Below, one piece after another: positions 5,939 to 12,170 of a DNA stretch of 14,129 nucleotides. The DNA comes from Nitrosomonas sp. UBA6494 (GTDB lineage Bacteria > Pseudomonadota > Gammaproteobacteria > Burkholderiales > Nitrosomonadaceae), in the NCBI GenBank assembly GCA_002435335.1, contig DJMI01000035.1, positions 672-14,800 on the forward strand, given 5' to 3'. The position numbers and the translations under genes were made by a program. The notes under the pieces were generated by a model. It saw only the letters and a program-made list of their open reading frames with translations. It made no database searches and had not been told where the DNA came from. Positions within the stretch are counted from its first letter, which is position 1, and each line of letters starts with the position of its first letter.

Positions 5939-6230
5939 TCACTTGGTTTTCGCTTGTTTTAATGGGTTTTTCTCAAAAACAGAGACCGATAAAATCTGTG
6001 GCAAAGTGTAGAGCGAGGTATCAAGTTGAAGTTCCTTATTGATAATAGCGGTCCGAACATAGGTGGAGATGGCACACCAGATTTGTGTTTTCACGGTGTT
6101 CTCGCTATTGCCGATGAAACGCTTGACGCGCAGATGTTACTTGATCCACTTGAAGAACAACTGGCGGATTCAACTTTGACGTGTAACTTTTGTAAGGAGA
6201 TTTATAGGCAAGCTTTTGTAATCGTCCCCG
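5939..6230 (-). pseudogene. Remnant of an IS4-type transposase (C-terminal end)
   Basis: Minus-strand reading gives LFFKWIK, a stop (TAA, 6137-6139), then HLRVKRFIGNSENTVKTQIW, followed by STYVRTAIINKELQL and LYTLPQILSVSVFEKNPL, ending at TGA 5939-5941. This is the conserved C-terminal end of a large IS4-family transposase (FFKWIKQHLRIK.F.GTSENAVKTQIW), with the expected Gln codon turned into TAA. Upstream of 6163 the match degrades through further stops and shifts, and the catalytic DDE region is absent. It is therefore non-functional. The plus-strand frames at 5809-6042 and 6026-6235 are its shadows. Confidence 0.8.
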
Positions 6231-6232
6231 GC

Positions 6233-6261
6233 TAATCCGATTCGTCAGTGATGCCGGATTA
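6233..6261. repeat. Inverted repeat beside the IS remnant
   Basis: TAATCCG (6233-6239) and CGGATTA (6255-6261) form a perfect 7-base inverted repeat around a 15-base loop, between the lipoprotein stop and the transposase remnant. There is no T-run, so it is not a standard intrinsic terminator. It may still slow transcription from the lipoprotein gene or be a trace of the element's end. Confidence 0.4.
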
Positions 6262-6287
6262 AGGCTTCAATCAACCGAGGACAGGCA

Positions 6288-6485
6288 TTATTTCCCTTTG
6301 TTTAAGGCATCACATTTGTCTATAAATGCTTGACGCGCCGCTTCGTTGCCTTTAAATGCCGTCAACGCTTTTTCCATTCCTCTTCCGGAACAGTTTACCG
6401 AATCCGCTTCCGGAGGACCGCCATCACAACCGATTAAAGCAATGCTCAGTATAGCGATACCAACAATACTAGATTTAACCTTCAT
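6288..6485 (-). CDS. Small putative outer-membrane or inner-membrane lipoprotein
   Basis: A 65-residue protein with a typical lipoprotein signal: MKVKSS, a hydrophobic core (IVGIAILSIAL) and the lipobox LIGC with Cys20 as the lipidated residue. The mature part (about 46 residues) is polar, with Cys32 and Cys58 that could form a disulfide in the periplasm, and a helix-like run around KALTAFKGNEAARQAF. I do not recognise the family. The arrangement loosely recalls small lipoproteins of entry-exclusion type, but that is not a call. ATG 6485 is supported by AAGGAAA nine to ten bases upstream. It stands alone between the tyrA end and the IS remnant. Confidence 0.75.
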   Translation of the reverse strand: MKVKSSIVGIAILSIALIGCDGGPPEADSVNCSGRGMEKALTAFKGNEAARQAFIDKCDALNKGK

Positions 6486-6641
6486 TTAAAATTTTCCTTT
6501 GTATATTTTTTGTGGCTGAATAGAAACCTGATTTCTCAATCGCTTGCGTTGATACGGCCACACGTGTCAAGCGGCGACATTCTACCTGAATCATCACGAC
6601 CTTTGTATTGCCGCTTACGTCAATTAGCGCGCGCCAAAGTA

Positions 6642-6670
6642 ATTATCATTTTGATCTGTTGATTATGCAA
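6642..6670 (-). promoter_or_regulatory. Possible sigma-70 promoter for the lipoprotein gene
   Basis: On the minus strand TTGCAT (6670-6665) and GATAAT (6647-6642) are separated by exactly 17 bases, a good -35/-10 pair. Transcription would start near 6635 and give a leader of about 150 bases before the lipoprotein ATG. That leader is long for so small a gene. Confidence 0.45.
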
Positions 6671-6675
6671 ATGAT

Positions 6676-6689
6676 TTGAGGTAGATCAA
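6676..6689. promoter_or_regulatory. Possible FNR/ANR-type site
   Basis: TTGAG-GTAG-ATCAA matches the FNR/ANR palindrome TTGAT-N4-ATCAA at 9 of 10 positions. It lies just upstream of the proposed lipoprotein promoter, centred about 47 bases before the predicted start site, not the ideal -41.5. A chance match cannot be excluded. Confidence 0.3.
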
Positions 6690-6711
6690 AGAGCAAGCGT
6701 AAAATCATTTT

Positions 6712-7614
6712 TCATTTGTCGGATTGATTCGATCGATTCTTCAACCATGCTTCGCGTATTTCTCTGGCTTGTGAAAACGCTTTTTCCAGCACAGCGCTAT
6801 CTCGCTTATTTAATGCTTCCCGTAATTGCAGCAATGCATCTTGGTAGGCGTCGATCTGTTTCAGTAATTCTTCGCGGTTTGCCAAACAAATGTCGCGCCA
6901 CATTTCCGGTGAGCTGCTGGCGATGCGAGTGAAGTCACGAAAGCCGCTACCAGCGAAACGCAATAAACTTTCCGGGGCATCGGCGCTACGGGTTAAGTGA
7001 TTCATCAGCGTGAACGCAAGGATGTGCGGCAGATGGCTGGTGGCGGCAAGCACTCGATCATGCTCGTCGGCAGGCATGATCGAGACGATACTACCGCAAG
7101 CTTGCCACAGTTGCCGGATACGTTCGGTTGAATTGTCATCGGTTTCCGGCAGTGGTGTCAGGATGGTATGTTTGCCGTAATACAAATCCGCTTTTGCCGC
7201 TTCCACGCCACTTTGTTCCGCGCCGGCGATCGGGTGGCCGGGGACGAAGTGATAGCGGCTTTGCAGAGGCAGATGCAGGCGCGCCGCAGCGATGACATCT
7301 TGTTTGGTGCTGCCGGCATCGGTGATAAGCGTATCGGCTTGCAAGTGCGGAGCGATTTGCTCCATGATTGAAACGGTTTGCCCGACCGGCATTGCCAAAA
7401 ATACCAGCTCGGCATTGTGTAGTGCCGATGCCGTATCGGTGGCGATTTCATCGATGACGCCAAGTTCAACGGCACGCTGCATATTATGCTGGCTGCGGCC
7501 AATGCCTACGATATGATTCACCATTCCGGCGTTGCGCAATGCCAGTGCAAAGGAGCCGCCGATCAGGCCGACGCCGATGATAACCAGTTTGCTGACCGTG
7601 GTACCGTGTGCCAT
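6712..7614 (-). CDS. tyrA: Prephenate/arogenate dehydrogenase TyrA
   Basis: A cytoplasmic NAD(P)-dependent enzyme of 300 residues that oxidatively decarboxylates prephenate (or arogenate) on the way to tyrosine. N-terminal Rossmann fold with GVGLIGGS (14-21); GHPIAGAEQSG (126-136) and HLPH (194-197) are conserved active-site segments of the family. There is no fused chorismate mutase (that lies in PheA) and no C-terminal ACT domain, so feedback control at this step may be limited. It is the last gene of the gyrA-tyrA cluster, 21 bases after hisC. Prephenate versus arogenate preference cannot be told from the sequence. Confidence 0.93.
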   Translation of the reverse strand: MAHGTTVSKLVIIGVGLIGGSFALALRNAGMVNHIVGIGRSQHNMQRAVELGVIDEIATDTASALHNAELVFLAMPVGQTVSIMEQIAPHLQADTLITDAGSTKQDVIAAARLHLPLQSRYHFVPGHPIAGAEQSGVEAAKADLYYGKHTILTPLPETDDNSTERIRQLWQACGSIVSIMPADEHDRVLAATSHLPHILAFTLMNHLTRSADAPESLLRFAGSGFRDFTRIASSSPEMWRDICLANREELLKQIDAYQDALLQLREALNKRDSAVLEKAFSQAREIREAWLKNRSNQSDK

Positions 7615-7635
7615 CGAAATGCTCGCTCAATCCGA

Positions 7636-8754
7636 CTATGTTAATTCGCTCAGTGTGAGTTCCAATGCTTCCAAGAAACGTTTGTTTTGCGATTCGAGTC
7701 CTACGGTAACGCGAAGGTGGTGCGGCATTTCGTAAATACCCAGCGGACGGATGATGATTCCTTGTTGCAGCAACCGTTGATACACTTTCTGCGTGTTGGC
7801 GGCTTCACCTTTGACGCGGAAACTGATGAAATTGCCGTACGACGGGATATATTCGACACCGAGTTTGCGGAAGCCATCAGTCAGTTGCATCATACCGGCA
7901 CGGTTTAGCGCGTAAGACCGTTGCACGAATTCAGCGTCTTGCAAAGCTGCCAAGGCGCCGACCAAGCCGATGCTGCTGACGTTGAAAGGTTGGCGCACGC
8001 GATTCATTAAGTTGGCGACATCCGGGTGCGTCAGGCCGAAACCGACGCGTACGCCGGCTAAACCGTATACTTTGGAGAAGGTGCGTGTAATAAGTAAATT
8101 GGGGTACTGCTTAAGCCATTTTATACTATCCGGTTTGTTCGCTTCGGGGAGATATTCGTAATATGCCTCGTCCATCACGACCAATACATCGCGCGACACG
8201 CGCTCCATGAAGAGTTGTAACTCTTTTTCACCGGACAACGTTCCGGTGGGATTGTTCGGGCTGGCGATGAAAACGATGCGTGTTTCCGGTGTGATCGCAT
8301 CGAGCATGGCGGGCAGGTCGTGACCATAATCGCGCGCAGGCACTGTAATGCCGTTGGCGCCGATCATTTGTGTTACCAGCGGATAAACCGCAAAGGCATG
8401 TTGTGAGAAAACCGCCGCAGCGCCAGGTTTGAGAAAAACGCGCGCGGCTAGATCTAGCACATCGTTGGAGCCGTTACCCAAAACGATTTGCTCCGGAGTA
8501 ACGCCGTAGCGTTTCGATAATGCCGCTTTCAATTCGTAACCGCTTCCATCGGGGTAGAGTGCAATGTCGTGCAGTGCATTGATCATGGCGTCCAGTGCGA
8601 TCGGGCTGGTGCCGAGTGGATTCTCGTTGGAAGCCAATTTGATCACATAGTCTTCGTCTAAACCCATTTCACGTGCAAGTTCCGAGATGGGCTTGCCGGG
8701 TTGGTACGGTTGGATCGAGCGGATGTATTCGGGTGCAAAATCGCAAAGATTCAT
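7636..8754 (-). CDS. hisC: Histidinol-phosphate/aromatic aminotransferase (HisC type)
   Basis: A fold-type I PLP aminotransferase of 372 residues. Visible family residues: NENPLG near the N-terminus (43-48), the NNPTG motif (167-171), Asp195-Glu196 in VVMDEAYYEY, and the PLP lysine Lys228 in TRTFSKVYGLAGVRVGF. HisC enzymes transaminate imidazole-acetol phosphate for histidine synthesis, and many also act on phenylpyruvate and 4-hydroxyphenylpyruvate. Its place between pheA and tyrA, away from other his genes, points to the aromatic transaminations as a main role here; this is the HisC2-like arrangement of Betaproteobacteria. It lies 47 bases after pheA. Confidence 0.93.
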   Translation of the reverse strand: MNLCDFAPEYIRSIQPYQPGKPISELAREMGLDEDYVIKLASNENPLGTSPIALDAMINALHDIALYPDGSGYELKAALSKRYGVTPEQIVLGNGSNDVLDLAARVFLKPGAAAVFSQHAFAVYPLVTQMIGANGITVPARDYGHDLPAMLDAITPETRIVFIASPNNPTGTLSGEKELQLFMERVSRDVLVVMDEAYYEYLPEANKPDSIKWLKQYPNLLITRTFSKVYGLAGVRVGFGLTHPDVANLMNRVRQPFNVSSIGLVGALAALQDAEFVQRSYALNRAGMMQLTDGFRKLGVEYIPSYGNFISFRVKGEAANTQKVYQRLLQQGIIIRPLGIYEMPHHLRVTVGLESQNKRFLEALELTLSELT

Positions 8755-8801
8755 AAGATTAGCTTGATTGATGAATAAAAAAGATGAGTGGAGATTTGAT
8801 G

Positions 8802-9872
8802 CTAGCTTGCGGGATAAGAGCCTAAGATTTTTAAAAATACGGCGCGTTCACGTAACTGCTCAAGCGCAACGGACACGTTTTCGTCTTGCTGGTGACCTTC
8901 TAGGTCGATGTAAAACACATACTGCCACAAGTTGCTACGAGAAGGACGCGATTCCAGGCGGCTCATACTGACACTGTGCTTAGCGAGCGGTTCGAGTAAT
9001 TTATATATGGCACCGGAGCGATTGTCGGTGGATAAGGCCAGCGATGTTTTGTCCTTGCCGGAAGGAGCCACGAGTTGCTTACCGATAACCAGAAAACGAG
9101 TGGTATTTTTGGGATCGTCCTCGATATTTTCAGCGCAAATTGATAATCCGAACAGTTGAGCTGCTCTTTTTCCTGCAATCGCAGCGGTGGTTTTGTCGGC
9201 AGCCGCTTGTCGTGCCGCATCGGCATTGCTGGCTGAATGGATCAGTGCGGTGTTCGGTAGGTGCGGCAAGTTGGTCCTGATCCAGTGATGACACTGTGCC
9301 AGCGATTGCGGGTGCGAATAGACTTTACTGATTTGAGTCAAATCGGTTTGCTGTGCCAACAAGAATTGGTGTATGGGAAGTTGGATTTCGCCGCATATGG
9401 ACAGCGATGATTGCAACAGCAAATCCATGGTTCTGCCAACTGCGCCTTCGGTAGAGTTTTCTACTGGTACTACGCCGTATTGCGCGGTATTGGATTCGAC
9501 AGTACGGAATACATCGTCGATCGAATCGCATGCAACGGTTGTGATGGCGTTGCCGAAACGCTTTAACGCCGCTTCTTCGGAAAAAGTACCGTTCGGCCCA
9601 AGGTAGGCAATGCTCATGGTGCTCTCCAAAGCTCGGCATACCGACATGATTTCGGTAAACAAATGTTTGATATGCGCATTACCGATCGGGCCGGGGTTCA
9701 ATTCCTGAAGCCGTGCCAGGATTTGCGCTTCTCGCTCGGGGCGATACACAATGCCGTGGTTTTTTGCTTTGCCGATTTGCTGCGCAAGCGTCGCGCGTTT
9801 GCTGATGAGCTGCAACAATTCGTTGTCGATGGCATCGATTTGATCGCGTAATTGTTTTAGTTGTTCAGACAT
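8802..9872 (-). CDS. pheA: Bifunctional chorismate mutase / prephenate dehydratase (P-protein)
   Basis: A 356-residue cytoplasmic enzyme that turns chorismate into prephenate and then phenylpyruvate. AroQ-type chorismate mutase domain (1-83) with the helical pattern LRDQIDAIDNELLQLISKRA and YRPEREAQIL; prephenate dehydratase (about 87-268) starting IAYLGPNGTFSEEAA and ending in the catalytic TTRFLVIG (Thr258-Arg259-Phe260); regulatory ACT domain (about 276-350) with the Phe-binding ESRPS (307-311). The companion GALV-type motif is SGAIY (286-290), slightly divergent. Feedback inhibition by phenylalanine is expected from the family. It starts 19 bases after the dehydrogenase gene and is full length. 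Confidence 0.95.
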   Translation of the reverse strand: MSEQLKQLRDQIDAIDNELLQLISKRATLAQQIGKAKNHGIVYRPEREAQILARLQELNPGPIGNAHIKHLFTEIMSVCRALESTMSIAYLGPNGTFSEEAALKRFGNAITTVACDSIDDVFRTVESNTAQYGVVPVENSTEGAVGRTMDLLLQSSLSICGEIQLPIHQFLLAQQTDLTQISKVYSHPQSLAQCHHWIRTNLPHLPNTALIHSASNADAARQAAADKTTAAIAGKRAAQLFGLSICAENIEDDPKNTTRFLVIGKQLVAPSGKDKTSLALSTDNRSGAIYKLLEPLAKHSVSMSRLESRPSRSNLWQYVFYIDLEGHQQDENVSVALEQLRERAVFLKILGSYPAS

Positions 9873-9891
9873 AACAAGTCGATAATTGGCT

Positions 9892-11082
9892 TTAAATCGG
9901 ATATGGAAGGTATCTCGCCATCAGCACACCGGTAATTGTGGCGATTTCATTTAATACATGCTGTGGTACCGGGCTGTCGGTATCAACCAATGTGTAAGCC
10001 ATTTCTCCGCGGGATTTGTTGATCATATTATGGATATTCAACCCTGCTTTGGCCATACTGGTAGAGATTTGACCTAAAATATTCGGTACGTTGGCGTTGG
10101 CAACTGCAACGCGGTACGGTGCCTCTCTTTCCATCCGAGTATCGGGAAAATTAACGGCGTTGGTAATATTGCCATTTTCCAGAAAATCAATCAGTTGGTC
10201 GGCGACCATAACGGCACAATTATCCTCTGCTTCCGCAGTCGATGCGCCTAAGTGCGGCAACGCAATGATATTTTTTTGATGTTGCAGTTTTTGGCTAGGG
10301 AAATCGCTGACGTAGGTTTTGATTTTGTTACTGGCGATCGCCTGCAAAAGCGCGTCTTCGTCGATGATCGCGCCGCGCGAGAAATTCAGCAAAATGACGT
10401 GATTTTTCATCAACTGAATGGTTTGTGCGTTGATCATATGCAATGTTGATTCTAACAGCGGCACATGCATGCTGATAAATTCGCTGTGACGCAGCAAGTC
10501 TTCTAAGCTATTGGCTTTTTTGACTTCCGCAGACAAACTCCAGGCCGATTCGACGGTGATTTTGGGATCAAAGCCGATGACTTTCATGCCGAGCTTGATC
10601 GCCGAATTGGCAACCAATCGGCCGATTTCACCCAAGCCGATGACGCCGAGTGTGCGTCCCGGCAGTTCGATACCGGAAAAACGTTTCTTATTTTCTTCTG
10701 CTTGTTTATTCATTGCTTCATCATCGCCTTGCAAGCTGTCGACGAATTGTAACGCGGGAACCAAATTGCGCGCGGCTAAAAACAAGCTTGCCAACACTAA
10801 CTCTTTGACTGCATTGGCATTGGCTCCGGGTGTATTGAATACCGGGACGCCGCGGATATTCATCGTCTGCAGTGGAATATTATTGGTGCCGGCGCCTGCG
10901 CGACCGATGGCTTTGACGCTTTGCGGAATGTCGCTGTGGTGCATGTTGTGTGAGCGCACTAAAATTGCATCCGGTTCCGCGATGTCATGACCGACACGAT
11001 ATCGGTCGGTGGCAAAACGGTTCAGCCCATGCGGTGAAATCGCATTCAGGGTCAATATGTTGAATATTTGTTGCTCAGGCAT
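9892..11082 (-). CDS. serA: D-3-phosphoglycerate dehydrogenase, short ACT-containing form
   Basis: A 396-residue D-isomer-specific 2-hydroxyacid dehydrogenase that should oxidise 3-phosphoglycerate with NAD, the first step of serine synthesis. Features: VRSHN (42-46) and RAGAGTNNI (61-69) of the substrate side, NAD-binding GLGEIG (149-154), catalytic Arg236 in NFSRGAIID, His277 in LPHLGAST, and a C-terminal ACT-like domain (about 323-396) with NVPNILGQIS. Odd: the residue at the catalytic Glu position (Arg+29; Glu269 in E. coli SerA) is Lys265 in SDFPSQKLQHQ, and the loop is about 11 residues shorter. The start overlaps the end of serC by 8 bases, implying translational coupling and a shared pathway. 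A related 2-hydroxyacid dehydrogenase activity remains possible. Confidence 0.88.
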   Translation of the reverse strand: MPEQQIFNILTLNAISPHGLNRFATDRYRVGHDIAEPDAILVRSHNMHHSDIPQSVKAIGRAGAGTNNIPLQTMNIRGVPVFNTPGANANAVKELVLASLFLAARNLVPALQFVDSLQGDDEAMNKQAEENKKRFSGIELPGRTLGVIGLGEIGRLVANSAIKLGMKVIGFDPKITVESAWSLSAEVKKANSLEDLLRHSEFISMHVPLLESTLHMINAQTIQLMKNHVILLNFSRGAIIDEDALLQAIASNKIKTYVSDFPSQKLQHQKNIIALPHLGASTAEAEDNCAVMVADQLIDFLENGNITNAVNFPDTRMEREAPYRVAVANANVPNILGQISTSMAKAGLNIHNMINKSRGEMAYTLVDTDSPVPQHVLNEIATITGVLMARYLPYPI

Positions 11083-12160
11083 GCTGATTGGCGAATTCTT
11101 TCATAAAAGCAACCAATTTCTCGACACCTTCAATGGGCATGGCATTATAGATGGAAGCACGCATGCCGCCGACCGAGCGGTGACCTTTCAGTTGCAATAA
11201 ACCGTTTAGTTCCGCTTGCTTGAGAAATTCGCTATCCAGCTCTGGGTTTTTCAACGTAAACGGTACGTTCATCCGGGAGCGGTCGGTTTTGGCAACCGGA
11301 CAATGATAAAAATCGCTACTGTCGAGAAATTCATATAGTAATGTGGCCTTGGCGATATTGATTTTTTCTATTTCGGTCAACCCACCTTTGCGCTTCAGCC
11401 ATTCGAATACCAAGCCGGTAATGTATAAAGCATAAGTCGGTGGCGTGTTGTACATCGAATCGTTTTGCGCATGAATTTGATAATTGAACAGCGTCGGTGT
11501 GCCGGGTAACGGCATACCGAGCAAATCCTCGCGTACGATCACCAGTACCAATCCGGCGGGCCCCAGGTTTTTTTGTGCGCCGGCGTAGATTAGGCCAAAA
11601 CGCGTAACGTCTATCGGGCGCGACAAGATATCCGACGACATATCGGCCACTAACGGGATATCGGTGTGGATTTCGGGAATCCAATGGAATTCGACGCCAC
11701 CGATCGTTTCGTTGCTGGTGTAATGCACGTAGGCCGCATTGGGATCGAGATTCCATTGTTGTTGCGGCGGTATGTAAGTAAAACCGGCGTCTTCCGATGA
11801 CGCAGCAACGTTCACGGTGCAATATCGACGTGCTTCTTCGATCGCTTTGGTCGACCATTGGCCGGTGTTGATGTAGTCCGCTTTGGTTTTGCCGCGCAAC
11901 AGATTCAGCGGCACCATGGAGAATTGACTGGAAGCCCCGCCTTGCAGGAACAAAATTTTGTAATTTCTCGGGATATTGGCGAGCTCGCGCAAGTCATGTT
12001 CGGTTTTTGCCGCAATCGACATGAATTCTTTGCCGCGATGGCTCATTTCCATGACCGACATGCCACTGCCATGCCAGTCTAACATTTCATCTTGCGCTTG
12101 CTCTAACACTTCCTTGGGAAGCACTGCGGGTCCGGCGCTGAAATTATAGATTGCGTCCAT
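11075..12160 (-). CDS. serC: Phosphoserine aminotransferase SerC
   Basis: A PLP enzyme of 361 residues that transaminates 3-phosphohydroxypyruvate to phosphoserine and also acts in pyridoxal phosphate synthesis. Start ATG 12160 is chosen because MDAIYNFSAGPAVLP is the family N-terminus; the frame is open further upstream to 12238 but that part overlaps the end of gyrA. Key residues: SAGPAVLP (8-15), HRGKEF (41-46), and the PLP lysine Lys197 in YAGAQKNLGPAG; the C-terminal end carries GLLQLKGHRSVGGMRASIYN. It begins 10 bases after the gyrA stop and overlaps the next gene by 8 bases. The two genes after it supply its substrate (SerA) and aromatic amino acids. Confidence 0.95.
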   Translation of the reverse strand: MDAIYNFSAGPAVLPKEVLEQAQDEMLDWHGSGMSVMEMSHRGKEFMSIAAKTEHDLRELANIPRNYKILFLQGGASSQFSMVPLNLLRGKTKADYINTGQWSTKAIEEARRYCTVNVAASSEDAGFTYIPPQQQWNLDPNAAYVHYTSNETIGGVEFHWIPEIHTDIPLVADMSSDILSRPIDVTRFGLIYAGAQKNLGPAGLVLVIVREDLLGMPLPGTPTLFNYQIHAQNDSMYNTPPTYALYITGLVFEWLKRKGGLTEIEKINIAKATLLYEFLDSSDFYHCPVAKTDRSRMNVPFTLKNPELDSEFLKQAELNGLLQLKGHRSVGGMRASIYNAMPIEGVEKLVAFMKEFANQHA

Positions 12161-12170
12161 TGCAAATCGA

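Noticed and set aside
5809..6235. Plus-strand frames of 77 and 69 codons.
   Set aside because: The opposite strand matches the conserved end of an IS4-type transposase; these are shadows.
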